Of a stretch of 64,000 bases of DNA, positions 27,691-37,430 are shown piece after piece. Source of the stretch: Melaminivora sp034675505 (GTDB lineage Bacteria; Pseudomonadota; Gammaproteobacteria; Burkholderiales; Burkholderiaceae_C); NCBI GenBank assembly GCA_034675505.1, contig JAUCDD010000025.1, positions 1 through 64,000 of the forward strand, read 5' to 3'. The position numbers were made by a program, and so were the translations under genes. Under the pieces are notes generated by a model. The model did no database searches, had not been told where the DNA came from, and was given only the letters and a program-made list of their open reading frames with translations. Each line of letters begins with the position of its first letter. Position 1 is the first letter of the stretch.

Positions 27691-29541
27691 ATGCAATGGC
27701 TGACCTCCCTGCTCTCCCATCCCGCCCCGGCCCTGGCGCTGCTGCTGGCCATCGGCTTCCTGGCGCAATGGCTGGCCTGGCGCGTGCGCGTGCCGGCCAT
27801 CCTGCCGCTGCTGCTGCTGGGCCTGCTGCTGGGGCCGCTGACCGGGCTGGTCGAGCCGGACGCGCTGCTGGGCGAGCTGCTGTTCCCGGTGGTGTCGCTG
27901 TCGGTGGCGGTGATCCTGTTCGAGGGCAGCCTGAACCTGCGCTTTGCCGAGCTGGAGGGCATAGGCCACGCCGTGCGCCGCCTGACCACCTACGGCGCGC
28001 TGGTGGCGCTGGCCGGCCTGGCGGCGGCGGCGCACTGGCTGGCCGGGCTGGCCTGGCCGCTGGCATTCCTGTTCGGCGCCATCACCTGCGTGACCGGGCC
28101 GACGGTGGTCAACCCGCTGCTGCGCGTGGTGCGCCCCACGCCCCGGCTGGCCAGCCTGCTGCGCTGGGAGGGCATCGTCATCGACCCGCTGGGGGCGCTG
28201 CTGGCGGTGCTGATCTACGAAATCATCGCCGCCAAGCAGTTCCCCGGCGAGCCGCTGTGGATGTTTGCGCTGACGCTGGCCGGCGGCACGCTGATCGGCA
28301 TCGCCGCCGCCTGGGCGCTGGCGCTGGCGCTGCGGCGCCACTTCATCCCCGAGTACCTGCAGGGCTACGCCGCGCTGGCGCTGATGCTGGCCACCTTCGC
28401 CCTGAGCAACGCGCTCACGCGCGAGTCCGGGCTGCTGGCCGTCACCGCCATGGGCATCACGCTGGGCAACCTGCGCGGCGTCCACATCGAGGCCATCACC
28501 AGCTTCAAGGAAAACCTGTCCATCCTGCTGGTGTCGCTGCTGTTCCTGATCCTGGCGGCGCGCCTGAGCTGGCCGCTGCCGCCGGGCACGCTGCAGGCGG
28601 GCCTGCTGGTGTACCTGGCGGCGCAGTTCGTGGTGCGGCCGCTGTCGGTGTGGCTGTCCACCTGGGGCGGCGCCTTGAGCGCGCGCGAGCGGCTGCTGGC
28701 GTCGTGGATCTCGCCGCGCGGCATCGTCGCCGCGTCGATCTCCGCGCTGTTTGCGCTGCAGCTGCAGGAAAGCGGCGTGCAGGGCGCCGAGCAGATGGTG
28801 CCGCTGGTGTTCACCCTCATCATCGCCACCGTGGTGGTGCAAAGCCTGACGGCCAGCCGCCTGGCGCGCTGGCTGGGCGTGCGCGAGCCCGACCCGCGCG
28901 GCGTGCTGGTGTACGGCGCCAACCCGGTGGCCCGGGCGCTGGCGCAGGCGCTGCAGGCGCAGGGCGTGCAGGTGCTGGTGGCCAGCGACGACTGGGACGG
29001 CATCCGCAGCGCGCGCATGGCCGGGCTGGCGACCTACTTCGGCAACCCGGCCTCGCACCATGCCAGCCGCCACCTGGACCTGACCGGCCTGGGGCGTCTG
29101 CTGGCCATGTCCACCCAGCCCGACCGCAACGCGCTGGCCGCCGTGCACTACCTGCGCGAGTTCGGCCGCGGCCGGGTGCTGTCGCTGCGCGCCGCGCCGG
29201 CGCACGCGGGCAGCGGCCGCCAGCGCCTGGCCGAGCCGCTGCGCGCACCGGCGCTGTTCGGCGAGGACGTCACCCACGCCCGGGTGCAGGAGCTGCTGGA
29301 CGCCGGCTGGCGCATCAAGACCACCAGCCTGACCGAGCAGTACGGCTGGCCGCAGTTCCAGCAGGCCTGGGGCGGGCGCGCGCTGCTGCTGTTCCTGCTG
29401 ACCGACAAGGGCCAGCTGCGCATCGCCAACGGCGAGGCGCCGCTGCAGCCGGCCAGCGGCCAGGCGGTCACCGCGCTGGTGCCGCCGCAGCCCGCGCCTG
29501 CGGCTGGGGCCGAGGTCGTGGACGCGGCCGCAGCGCCCTAG
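27691..29541 (+). CDS. Cation:proton antiporter (CPA1/NhaP-type) with TrkA-N domain
   Basis: 616 residues. Twelve or so membrane helices fill residues 1-400, with a GLVEPDALLGELLFPVVSLSVAVILFEGSLNL stretch and the ion-site regions FGAITCVTGPTVVNPLLR and EGIVIDPLGALLAVLIYE. The cytoplasmic part (about 405-600) begins GVLVYGANPVARALAQALQAQGVQVLVASDDWD, a TrkA-N/RCK-like nucleotide-binding domain. It exchanges Na+ or K+ for protons in pH and salt homeostasis; the ion cannot be decided. It starts 69 nt after the FAD gene. The C-terminal tail is Pro/Ala-rich. Confidence 0.92.
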   Translation: MQWLTSLLSHPAPALALLLAIGFLAQWLAWRVRVPAILPLLLLGLLLGPLTGLVEPDALLGELLFPVVSLSVAVILFEGSLNLRFAELEGIGHAVRRLTTYGALVALAGLAAAAHWLAGLAWPLAFLFGAITCVTGPTVVNPLLRVVRPTPRLASLLRWEGIVIDPLGALLAVLIYEIIAAKQFPGEPLWMFALTLAGGTLIGIAAAWALALALRRHFIPEYLQGYAALALMLATFALSNALTRESGLLAVTAMGITLGNLRGVHIEAITSFKENLSILLVSLLFLILAARLSWPLPPGTLQAGLLVYLAAQFVVRPLSVWLSTWGGALSARERLLASWISPRGIVAASISALFALQLQESGVQGAEQMVPLVFTLIIATVVVQSLTASRLARWLGVREPDPRGVLVYGANPVARALAQALQAQGVQVLVASDDWDGIRSARMAGLATYFGNPASHHASRHLDLTGLGRLLAMSTQPDRNALAAVHYLREFGRGRVLSLRAAPAHAGSGRQRLAEPLRAPALFGEDVTHARVQELLDAGWRIKTTSLTEQYGWPQFQQAWGGRALLLFLLTDKGQLRIANGEAPLQPASGQAVTALVPPQPAPAAGAEVVDAAAAP

Positions 29542-29569
29542 CCGTGCGCCCGGCTGGCCGCGCGCGCCG

Positions 29570-30364
29570 TCAGGCCGGCAGCTGGCCCAGGAAGTCCAGC
29601 AGCGCCGCGTTCACCGGCCCGGGGTGGGTGAGGTTGGGCGCATGCCCGGCGCCCGGCACCACCACCATGCGCGCACCGGGCAGGGTGGCCGCCATGGCGC
29701 GGGCACGCTCGATGTCGATCGCCTGGTCGGCGTCGCCATGGATGACAAGCGCCGGCACCTGGATGCGGGCGATGTCGGCGCTGATGTCGTCGCGCGTGGC
29801 CAGCGTGGTGAAGGCCGCCTGCAGGTCGCCCGGCTGCATCGCCTGCCACTGGGCGCGCCAGCGGGCCGCGCCCTCCCAGCCGCTGCCCAGGATGATGTGC
29901 TCGATGGTGCGCGCCCGCTCGTCGGACAGGCCGGCCTGCAGCCACTCCTGCACGATCATCTGGTGGCCGGCCATCTTGTGCTCCTCCTCGGGCAGCGCCT
30001 GGGTGTCGATCAGCACCAGCGCGCGTACCACTGCGGGGTGGCGCAGCGCCGCGCGCAGCGACAGGTAGCCGCCCTGCGACATGCCGGCCAGCACCGCGCG
30101 CCCTATGCCCAGCTGCGCCAGCAGCGCCACCAGGTCGTCGGCCGAGTCGTAGTAGCTGAACGGCGCGCAGCTGCCGGTGGCGCTCTGGCCATGGGCGCGC
30201 TCGTCCCAGACGATGCAGCGCCAGCCCAGGTTGGCCAGCGCGTCCACCTGCGGGGCGAACATGCTGGAGTCCATCAGCAGGCCGTGCGAGAACGCGATGG
30301 CCGGGCCGTCGCCGCCGGTGTCTTCGTAGTACAGGCGCTGGCCGTTGACCTGGGCGTGGGGCAT
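29570..30364 (-). CDS. Alpha/beta fold hydrolase
   Basis: 264 residues. Nucleophile elbow GMSQGGY (Ser near residue 100), oxyanion region FSHGLLMDS, acid HGDAD and catalytic His in GAGHAPNL are all visible, so the enzyme should be active. The substrate is unknown; the closest shape is esterase or 3-oxoadipate enol-lactonase-type. It lies downstream of the acetoacetyl-CoA synthetase gene on the same strand (61 nt gap) and may be co-transcribed. Start ATG 30364 gives MPHAQVNGQRLYYEDTG. Confidence 0.88.
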   Translation of the reverse strand: MPHAQVNGQRLYYEDTGGDGPAIAFSHGLLMDSSMFAPQVDALANLGWRCIVWDERAHGQSATGSCAPFSYYDSADDLVALLAQLGIGRAVLAGMSQGGYLSLRAALRHPAVVRALVLIDTQALPEEEHKMAGHQMIVQEWLQAGLSDERARTIEHIILGSGWEGAARWRAQWQAMQPGDLQAAFTTLATRDDISADIARIQVPALVIHGDADQAIDIERARAMAATLPGARMVVVPGAGHAPNLTHPGPVNAALLDFLGQLPA

Positions 30365-30425
30365 GGGGGGTCTCCGTAGGGGTTGGGTGGGCTGCCATGC
30401 TTGGGCGGCAGGCGCCCCCTGGCAA

Positions 30426-32522
30426 TCACGCCGGCGACAGGCCCGCCAGCGTGGCGGCATAGGCCTGGTACCACGCCAGGCATTCGGGGTTGGCCATGGC
30501 GTCGCGGTTGACCACGCCCTCCAGCGGCTGGCCCAGCAGCAGCTTCTTGATCGGCAGCTCCTGCTTCTTGCCGCTCAGGGTGCGCGGCACCTGCGCCACC
30601 GCCACGATGGCGTCGGGCACGAAGCGCGGGCTCAGGTGGCTGCGGATGGCGGCGCGGATGCGCTCCTGCAGCGCCTCGTCCAGCTGCGCCGGCGCGCGCA
30701 GCACGACGAACAGCGGCATGAAGCTGCCCCGCCCCAGGTACTCCAGGTCCACCACCAGGCTGTCCAGCACCTCGGGCAGGGCTTCGACGGCGGCGTAGAT
30801 CTCGCTGGTGCCCATGCGCAGGCCGTGGCGGTTGATGGTGGCGTCGCTGCGCCCGTAGATCACGCAGCCGGGGTTCGCGGCCGAGCCTATCTCGATCCAG
30901 TCGCCATGGCGCCAGACGCTGCCGGCACCGGGCGGCAGGTCGCCGCCGCCGGGCTTGCGGCCGTGGCCGGACGGGTACATGTCGAAGTAGCTGGCGTGCA
31001 GGCGCGCGCCATCGGCGTCGCCCCACAGGTACAGCGGCATGGAGGGGATGGGCTGGCTGCAGACCAGCTCGCCCACGGCGTCCAGCACCGGCCGGCCGGC
31101 GCCGTCCCAGGCGTGCACGGCCGCGCCCAGCATGCGGCACTGCAGCCGCCCCGGGTGCTGGGGCAGCTCGCGGTTGCCGCCCAGGAAGGCGCCGGCGAAG
31201 TCGGTGCCGCCCGAGATGTTGGCCCACCAGATGTCGGGCACGCCGGCGCCGGCCATGAACTGGCTGCCCCACTGCTGCACCTCGGCCGACAGGGGCGAGC
31301 CGGTCGAGCCCAGCGCGCGGATCGCCGACAGGTCACCGCAGGCCTGCGCCGCCAGGCCGGCCTTCATGCAATTGGCGTAGAAGGCCGCGCCGGCGCCAAA
31401 GAAGGTCACGCCGGTCTCGGCCGCCATGCGCCACAGCACGCCCCAGTCGGGCCGCTCGCGGCTGCCGCCGGGGTTGCCGTCGTACAGCACGCAGGTCGTG
31501 CCCCCCAGCAGCCCGCCGACCTGGGCGTTCCACATCACCCAGCCGGTGGAGCTGTACCAGTGGAAGCGCTCGCCCAGGCTGGCGGGCGCGTAGCTGCAGC
31601 CGACGTCGTTGTGCAGCGCGCCCATCAGCAGCATCACCAGCACCATGCCGCCGTGGCCGTGCACGATGGGCTTGGGCAGGCCGGTGGTGCCGCTGGAATA
31701 GACGATCCACAGCGGCTGGTCGAAGGGCAGCCACAGCGGCTCGAAATCCGCCACCTGGGCATCGTTTCGGGCTACCGCCGGCGCCCAGGGCTGGCATCCT
31801 GCTATGGTTTTCGATGGGTCCAGGTCGCTGACCAGCAGCACGTGCTGCACGCTGGGCAGGCCGGCGCGCAGCTCCTGGAGCACGGCGGCGCGTTCGTGCG
31901 CGCGCCCGCCGTGGCGGACGCCATCGACGGCGATCAGCACCTTGGGCGTGATCTGCCGGAAGCGGTCCAGCACCGCGTTGGTGCCCATGTCGGGGGCGCA
32001 CACGCTCCAGATGGCGCCCACGCTGGCGCAGGCCAGGAAGGCGACGATGGTCTCGGGGATGTTGGGCAGGTAGGCCGCGACGCGGTCGCCCGGCTGCACG
32101 CCCTGCGCCTGCAGGTGCAGGGCCAGGGCCGCCACCTGGCGGCGCAGCTCGGGCCAGGACAGCTCGCGCCGGTCGCCGCGCTCATTGCGCGCGATCAGCG
32201 CCGGCTGGCCGGCGGCGTGCGCCGCGTCGGCGTGGCGCAGCACCTGGCGTGCGTAGTTGACCTGGGCGCCGGGGAACCACTGCGCGCCCGGCATGGTGTT
32301 GCGCGCCAGCACCGCGCTGTGCGGCGTGGGCGACTGCAGCTCGAAATAGTCCCAGAGGCTTTGCCAGAAGGCGTCCAGCTCGGTGGTGGACCAGCGCCAC
32401 AGGGCGTCGTAGTCGGCAAATTCCAGGCCGCGCTCGCGGCGCAGCCAGTCCTGGTAGTGGCGGATGAGCGGCGGACGCGCGGCCGGGCCGGAGGCTGCAG
32501 GGGCGGGGGCGGTGGTGTGCAT
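30426..32522 (-). CDS. Acetoacetate--CoA ligase
   Basis: ANL-family enzyme making acetoacetyl-CoA from acetoacetate, ATP and CoA, for polyhydroxybutyrate or ketone-body use. 698 residues from the ATG at 32522. Visible: N-terminal ACAS-like segment, VAAYLPNIPETIVAFLACASVGAIWS, ATP motif YSSGTTGLPKPIVHGHGG, a GSTGSPL motif, the IYGRSDATINRHGLRMGTSEIY hinge and the catalytic lysine in TLSGKKQELPIKK near the end. The length and the FHWYSSTGWVMWN stretch match AcsA rather than acetyl-CoA synthetase. A region at 31757-31815 resembles the dispersed repeat. Confidence 0.92.
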   Translation of the reverse strand: MHTTAPAPAASGPAARPPLIRHYQDWLRRERGLEFADYDALWRWSTTELDAFWQSLWDYFELQSPTPHSAVLARNTMPGAQWFPGAQVNYARQVLRHADAAHAAGQPALIARNERGDRRELSWPELRRQVAALALHLQAQGVQPGDRVAAYLPNIPETIVAFLACASVGAIWSVCAPDMGTNAVLDRFRQITPKVLIAVDGVRHGGRAHERAAVLQELRAGLPSVQHVLLVSDLDPSKTIAGCQPWAPAVARNDAQVADFEPLWLPFDQPLWIVYSSGTTGLPKPIVHGHGGMVLVMLLMGALHNDVGCSYAPASLGERFHWYSSTGWVMWNAQVGGLLGGTTCVLYDGNPGGSRERPDWGVLWRMAAETGVTFFGAGAAFYANCMKAGLAAQACGDLSAIRALGSTGSPLSAEVQQWGSQFMAGAGVPDIWWANISGGTDFAGAFLGGNRELPQHPGRLQCRMLGAAVHAWDGAGRPVLDAVGELVCSQPIPSMPLYLWGDADGARLHASYFDMYPSGHGRKPGGGDLPPGAGSVWRHGDWIEIGSAANPGCVIYGRSDATINRHGLRMGTSEIYAAVEALPEVLDSLVVDLEYLGRGSFMPLFVVLRAPAQLDEALQERIRAAIRSHLSPRFVPDAIVAVAQVPRTLSGKKQELPIKKLLLGQPLEGVVNRDAMANPECLAWYQAYAATLAGLSPA

Positions 32523-32577
32523 GGCGCCAGCGTAGCGCCGGCGTGCAGCGCGCGCCATACCGCAGGCGACAGGCCGC

Positions 32578-32817
32578 TCAGTGCCGGGGCTGCTCCGTCA
32601 CGCTGGTGATGGCGTAGCCTTTTTTCTGCAGCTGGCGGCCCGGCTCGGGGATGCCCAGCGCGTCCCAGTGCGCCTGCGTCTCGTCCATCTCCACGCCCTG
32701 CTGCTGGCGCGCCCAGTCGATGTTGGTGGCCTCCTGCGGGATGGGCTTGCCCTCGGGCACGGCGAGGTGGGAAAAGCGTCCCTCGGCTTCGGGGCGGCGA
32801 TAGATGTCCACGCGCAT
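32578..32817 (-). CDS. Small conserved protein, DUF6139-like
   Basis: 79 residues, MRVDIYRRPEAEGRFSHLAVPEGKPIPQEATNIDW at the N-terminus and KKGYAITSV near the end. It resembles a short uncharacterised betaproteobacterial family (DUF6139) recalled from memory. Cytoplasmic, no cofactor motif. It lies 55 nt upstream of the acetoacetyl-CoA ligase gene on the same strand. Function unknown. Confidence 0.7.
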   Translation of the reverse strand: MRVDIYRRPEAEGRFSHLAVPEGKPIPQEATNIDWARQQQGVEMDETQAHWDALGIPEPGRQLQKKGYAITSVTEQPRH

Positions 32818-32976
32818 GTCGGGTCCTTGGCTGGTGGTTGCAGAGCTGCCGACTCTAGGATGGGGCGGCGCCGGCGGGCGTAGGAGCAGGCCGCAACGCC
32901 CGGCCGCAGGCCCCACGGGGCGGCGCCGACGTCCGACAATCAGCGCTTTACGGTGCAACCCGCAGCAGCCACAGCC

Positions 32977-34248
32977 ATGAACCGAAACCACGACTCTTCC
33001 CCGAATTGCGACGTGCTCATCGTCGGCGGCGGCCCGGCCGGGCTGTCGCTGGCGGCCAGCCTGGGCCAGGCCGGCCTGACGGCCACGGTGCTGGAGCTGC
33101 AGACCGACGAGCAGCTGGCCCGCCCCGCTGCGGACGGCCGCGAGATCGCCCTGACGCACCCCAGCGTCGCGCTGCTGCAGCGCCTGGGCAGCTGGCAGCT
33201 GCTGCAGGCGCACGAGATCGGCCTGCTGCGCGCCGCCGAGGTGCACGACGGCCCGGTCGGCCGCGCCCGGCCGCTGCACCTGCACGCCGGCGGCAGCGGC
33301 GTCGAGCACCTGGGCTGGATCGTGCCCAACCACGCGCTGCGCCGCGTGGCCTGGGAGGTTGCCGCGCGCACCCCCGGCGTGCGCCTGCTGAGCGGCACGC
33401 GCGTGCTGCGCGTGGCCACGCACGCCACGCATGCCGAGGTCGAATACCTGGGCGCCAGCGCCGCGCCGGGCGGCGAGCAGCGCCTGCGCGCGCCGCTGGT
33501 GGTGGCCGCCGACAGCCGTTTTTCCGCCACGCGGCGCCAGCTGGGCCTGGGCGCGGCCATGACCGATTTCGGCCGCACCGTCATCGTCTGCCGCATGCGC
33601 TGCGAACGCCCGCACGACCAGGTGGCGCACGAGTGCTTCGACTACGACCGCACCCTGGCCATCCTGCCGCTGCCGGACGACCCGGCCGACGGCGCGCCCC
33701 TGTGCTCGGCCGTGGTCACCGCCGACAGCGCCCAGGCCCAGGCCCTGCTGGCCCTGGCGCCCGGCGACTTCGCCGCCAGCGTGGCCGCGCAGTTCGACCA
33801 CCGCCTGGGCGCCATGCAGCTGCTGGGCGAGCGCCACGCCTACCCGCTGGTGGCCGTCTATGCCCACCGCTTCAGCGGCCCGCGCTGCGCCCTGCTGGGC
33901 GACGCCGCCGTGGGCATGCACCCGGTCACCGCGCATGGCTACAACCTGGGCCTGGCCGGCGTGGCCAGCCTGGGCGCGGCGCTGGCGCAGGCGCGCGCGC
34001 GCGGCCAGGACATCGGCGCCCCCGACGTGCTGCAGCGCTACGCGCGCGCGCACCACCTGCACGCCTGGCCGATCTTCCAGGGCACCAACGCCATCGTGCG
34101 CCTGTACACCGACACCCGCGCGCTGCCCCGCCTGGCGCGCCGCGCCGTGCTGGGCGCGGCCATGCGGCTGCCGCCGCTGCAGGCGGCCATCGTCAGCCAG
34201 CTGACGGGCCGGCGCCCGGCCTGGCCCGGGCGCGTGGGCGCCGGATAA
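32977..34248 (+). CDS. ubiM: FAD-dependent ubiquinone-biosynthesis hydroxylase, UbiM-like
   Basis: 423 residues. UbiH/COQ6 family flavin monooxygenase: FAD motif VLIVGGGPAGLSLAASLGQAG near the start, the middle DG-like motif, and LLGDAAVGMHPVTAHGYNLGLAGVASL near residue 310. The MHPVTAHGYNLGL form, rather than MHPIAGQGLNLGL, is typical of UbiM, which hydroxylates C5 (and in some bacteria C1/C6) of the ubiquinone ring. Start 32977 gives MNRNHDSSPNCDVLIVGGG. The following GGDEF gene begins 8 nt after the stop. Confidence 0.85.
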   Translation: MNRNHDSSPNCDVLIVGGGPAGLSLAASLGQAGLTATVLELQTDEQLARPAADGREIALTHPSVALLQRLGSWQLLQAHEIGLLRAAEVHDGPVGRARPLHLHAGGSGVEHLGWIVPNHALRRVAWEVAARTPGVRLLSGTRVLRVATHATHAEVEYLGASAAPGGEQRLRAPLVVAADSRFSATRRQLGLGAAMTDFGRTVIVCRMRCERPHDQVAHECFDYDRTLAILPLPDDPADGAPLCSAVVTADSAQAQALLALAPGDFAASVAAQFDHRLGAMQLLGERHAYPLVAVYAHRFSGPRCALLGDAAVGMHPVTAHGYNLGLAGVASLGAALAQARARGQDIGAPDVLQRYARAHHLHAWPIFQGTNAIVRLYTDTRALPRLARRAVLGAAMRLPPLQAAIVSQLTGRRPAWPGRVGAG

Positions 34249-34256
34249 TCCGCGCC

Positions 34257-35285
34257 ATGCCCGCCTTGTTCGAACAACTGGCCGCTTCACTGAGCGGCGC
34301 ACACACGCTGGAAGACCTGACGCGCCCGCTGCTGGAGCTGCTGCAGGACGTGAGCGGGCTGGAGTCCGCCTACCTCACGGCCGTCGACCTGGAGGCCGGG
34401 CAGCTGCGGGTGCTGTATGCGCACAACCGGCAAGCGCAGGCCCTGCAGGTGCCCGAGGGCCTGTCCGCGCCCTGGCACGACACCTTGTGCAAGCGCGCGC
34501 TGGACGAGGGGCGGCCCTTCACCGAGGACGTGCCCGCATGCTGGCCTGACTCGCAGGCCGCTGCCGCGCTGGGCATCAAGACCTACGCCAGCGCGCCGGT
34601 GCGGCTGTCCGACGGGCGGCTGTACGGCACGCTGTGCACGGCCAGCGCCTCGCGCCACAGCCTGGCCCCGGCAACGCAGCACATGCTGGCGCTGTTCGCC
34701 CGCCTGATCGCCCAGCAGGTCGAGCGCGAGCAGCTGCTGCAGGAGCTGGTGCAGGCCAACGAGCGGCTGGCCGCCTGCGCCAGCACCGACGCGCTGACCG
34801 GCCTGCCCAACCGCGGCGCCTTCGAGCAGGCGCTGGCGCGTCAGCTGGCCCAGGGGGCGCGCCAGGGCACGGCGGTGCTGGTGGCGTTCGTCGACCTGGA
34901 CCGCTTCAAGGCCATCAACGACGCGCACGGCCACGCCGTGGGCGACCTGTTCCTGGCGCACATCGCGCACCGGCTGCAGGGCGTGCTGCGCGCCCAGGAC
35001 CTGGCCGCGCGCCACGGCGGCGACGAATTCGTGCTGATGGGCCCGGGCCCGGCGCCGTTCCTGGACACGCAGGCGGCGGCGCAGGCGTTTGCGCGGCGCA
35101 TCTTCGACGCCACCGCCAGCCGCTTCGAGAGCGGCGGGGTGGCGCTGGACTATGGCGGCGCCAGCGTCGGCGTGGTGGCCGTGCTGCCCGGAACGCTGAA
35201 CGCCACCCAGGCCCTGCAGGCCGCCGACCGGGCCATGTACGCGGTCAAGCAGGCCCGGAACGCCCTGGACGCGCCCGGGGATTGA
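34257..35285 (+). CDS. GAF-GGDEF diguanylate cyclase
   Basis: 342 residues: GAF sensor domain (about 5-160), short coiled coil (FARLIAQQVEREQLLQELVQANERLAA), then GGDEF domain (about 180-340) with DALTGLPNR, DLDRFKAINDAHGH and an intact active-site GGDEF (ARHGGDEFVLMG). An RxxD inhibitory site (RAQD) lies five residues before it, so product inhibition is expected. Makes cyclic di-GMP; soluble. Probably co-transcribed with ubiM. The GAF ligand is unknown. Confidence 0.93.
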   Translation: MPALFEQLAASLSGAHTLEDLTRPLLELLQDVSGLESAYLTAVDLEAGQLRVLYAHNRQAQALQVPEGLSAPWHDTLCKRALDEGRPFTEDVPACWPDSQAAAALGIKTYASAPVRLSDGRLYGTLCTASASRHSLAPATQHMLALFARLIAQQVEREQLLQELVQANERLAACASTDALTGLPNRGAFEQALARQLAQGARQGTAVLVAFVDLDRFKAINDAHGHAVGDLFLAHIAHRLQGVLRAQDLAARHGGDEFVLMGPGPAPFLDTQAAAQAFARRIFDATASRFESGGVALDYGGASVGVVAVLPGTLNATQALQAADRAMYAVKQARNALDAPGD

Positions 35286-35297
35286 CCGGCCGTGCTC

Positions 35298-35352
35298 TGG
35301 TTTCAATAGCTGAACCCCGGCCCCTGCCAACGGCTGGCGCCTGATTTGCCGC
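35298..35352 (-). repeat. Dispersed GCTAT-type repeat, inverted copy
   Basis: TTTCAATAGCTGAACCCCGG, CCTGCCAACGGCTGGCGCC, then TGATTTG. Lies in the 134-nt gap between the cyclase and the permease genes. Confidence 0.5.
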
Positions 35353-35419
35353 AAAGCCGGCCGCCGCGCCACAAAATCTCTACCATCGCTCCACCTTTTT
35401 TCCAGCAGGAGCGAACGAC

Positions 35420-36739
35420 ATGGGGATCTTTCAATGGCGCGAGCGCAGCGCCGAGGTGCTGCACGCGGGCGGGGTCATAGGCCCGGACGAACGCCTGCCC
35501 TGGCCGCAGACCGGACTGATGGGCATCCAGCACGTGATCGCCATGTTTGGCTCCACGGTGCTGGCGCCCATCCTGATGGGGTTCGACCCCAACCTGGCGG
35601 TGCTCATGAGCGGCATCGGCACGCTGATCTTCTTTCTCATCACCGGCGGTCGCGTGCCCAGCTACCTGGGCTCGTCATTCGCCTTCATCGGCGTGGTCAT
35701 CGCCGCCACCGCCTACGCCGGCAAGGGGCCGAATGCCAACATCGGCCTGGCGCTGGGCGGCATCATCGCCTGCGGCGCGGTCTATGCGCTGGTGGGCGTG
35801 GTGGTGCACCTGGTGGGCACGGGCTGGATCGAGCGCTTCATGCCGCCGGTGGTCACGGGCGCTGTGGTGGCCGTCATCGGGCTGAACCTGGCCGGCGTGC
35901 CCATCAAGAACATGGCCTCGAACAACTTCGAGGCCTGGATGCAGGCGCTGACCTTCGTGTGCGTGGCGCTGGTGGCGGTGTTCACGCGCGGCATGGTGCA
36001 GCGCCTCTTGATCCTGGTCGGGCTGATCCTGGCCAGCATCAGCTATGCGCTGCTGGCCAACGGCCTGGGGCTGGGCAAGCCCATCGACCTGTCCGGCGTG
36101 GTGGCCGCCGCCTGGGTGGGGCTGCCGACGCTGCACGCGCCGGTGTTCAGCGCGCCGGCCATGCTGCTGATCGTGCCGGTGGTGATCATCCTGGTGGCCG
36201 AGAACCTGGGCCACATCAAGGCCGTCACGGCCATGACGGGCAAGAACCTGGACCCCTACATGGGCCGCGCCTTCATCGGCGACGGCATCGCCACCATGGT
36301 CAGCGGCGCCGCCGGCGGCACCGGCGTGACCACCTACGCCGAGAACATCGGCGTCATGGCGGCCACGCGCATCTATTCCACGGCGGTGTTCCTGGTGGCG
36401 GCGCTGATCGCCGTGCTGCTGGGCTTTTCGCCGAAGTTCGGCGCGCTGATCCAGGCCATCCCGCTGCCGGTGATGGGGGGCGTGTCCATCGTGGTGTTCG
36501 GCCTGATCGCCATCGCCGGCGCCAAGATCTGGGTGGACAACCGGGTGGACTTCTCGCAAAGCAGCAATCTGCTGGTGGCCGCCATCACCCTGATCCTGGG
36601 CACGGGCGAGTTCACGCTGAAGTTCGGCGACTTCGCGCTTGGGGGCATAGGCACGGCGACGTTCGGCGCCATCTTGCTCAACGCGCTGCTGGCGCCGCGC
36701 GGCGGCACGCCCGTCAGCGCCCGGCCTGGCCAGCCTTGA
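35420..36739 (+). CDS. uraA: Uracil/xanthine permease (NCS2, UraA-type)
   Basis: 439 residues, about 14 membrane segments. Family signs: QTGLMGIQHVIAMFGSTVLAPILMGFDPNLAVLMSGIGT at the start, the substrate-site region SSFAFIGVV, NLGHIKAVTAMTGKNLDPYMGRAFIGDG, and GGTGVTTYAENIGVMAATRI as the conserved second half motif. Proton symport of uracil is most likely. AGGAG is about 7 nt before ATG. Its 3' end overlaps the convergent L,D-transpeptidase gene by 26 nt. Confidence 0.92.
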   Translation: MGIFQWRERSAEVLHAGGVIGPDERLPWPQTGLMGIQHVIAMFGSTVLAPILMGFDPNLAVLMSGIGTLIFFLITGGRVPSYLGSSFAFIGVVIAATAYAGKGPNANIGLALGGIIACGAVYALVGVVVHLVGTGWIERFMPPVVTGAVVAVIGLNLAGVPIKNMASNNFEAWMQALTFVCVALVAVFTRGMVQRLLILVGLILASISYALLANGLGLGKPIDLSGVVAAAWVGLPTLHAPVFSAPAMLLIVPVVIILVAENLGHIKAVTAMTGKNLDPYMGRAFIGDGIATMVSGAAGGTGVTTYAENIGVMAATRIYSTAVFLVAALIAVLLGFSPKFGALIQAIPLPVMGGVSIVVFGLIAIAGAKIWVDNRVDFSQSSNLLVAAITLILGTGEFTLKFGDFALGGIGTATFGAILLNALLAPRGGTPVSARPGQP

Positions 36740-37430
36740 AGCCGAAGAACTCCGCTGCCGGCTGCGTCTCGGGCAGCACGTAGACCACGCCGGCGCTGCG
36801 GCCCAGCGTGGGCGCGATGAAGCGGTCGTAGAACGAGGCCGGCGCGTTGATGCAGCCGTAGGAGATGCGGTTGTCCTGCACCGTCTTGCTGGCCAGGCGC
36901 TGCAGCCGCCGCTCGGACGCCTTGGTGGCGCGCACGCGGTGCAGCGAAATGGCGTCGTCGTAGTCCACCCACACGATGTCCTCGCCCTGCAGGTTCACGC
37001 CCGGCTCGGACACGAAGCGCCCCGCCGGCGTGGTGCGCTCGTGCGGGGCGATCTGCGCCATGGGCCGCTCGCCGATGCCGGGCACCGAGCGGTCGCCGCG
37101 CGCCAGCCCCAGCAGCACCGGCGCCGACCCCTGCCAGGCGCCCTGGGCGTCAAACACATGCAGGGCGGCGCCGCGCTTGTCGATCAGCGCAAAGGGCATG
37201 CCGGCGTTGTCGCCGCTGGCGCGCACCCAGGCCAGCACGTCGCGCGCATCCGCAGACAGCTGCGCGCTGCTGCGGTGCGCGTCGGCTGCGGGGGCGGCAG
37301 GTGCGGCGGCAGGGGAGGTTGCTGCGGGCCCGGCGGCCCGAGCCGGCGCGGCAGCAGCCGGCAGCAGCAACAGGGCTGCCAGCGCCGCGCCGCTCAGCGG
37401 TAAATGCGCTCGCCGCGGTTGGAACGCCAC
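36714..37430 (-). CDS. L,D-transpeptidase family protein
   Basis: 238 residues, exported (signal about 1-33, LALLLLPAAAAPARAAG). The C-terminal YkuD-like domain has the catalytic HRVR-x(19)-RISYGCINA pattern with the Cys in SYGC. The fold would cross-link or modify peptidoglycan; the weak match to canonical HGxx...SxGC leaves some doubt on activity. It overlaps the general-stress-type gene upstream by 37 nt and the convergent uraA by 26 nt. Confidence 0.8.
   Translation of the reverse strand: MAFQPRRAHLPLSGAALAALLLLPAAAAPARAAGPAATSPAAAPAAPAADAHRSSAQLSADARDVLAWVRASGDNAGMPFALIDKRGAALHVFDAQGAWQGSAPVLLGLARGDRSVPGIGERPMAQIAPHERTTPAGRFVSEPGVNLQGEDIVWVDYDDAISLHRVRATKASERRLQRLASKTVQDNRISYGCINAPASFYDRFIAPTLGRSAGVVYVLPETQPAAEFFGFKAGQAGR

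Noticed and set aside
36714..36739. uraA/L,D-transpeptidase 3' overlap as assembly artefact
   Set aside because: A 26-nt convergent overlap with both frames intact is common in compact GC-rich genomes.
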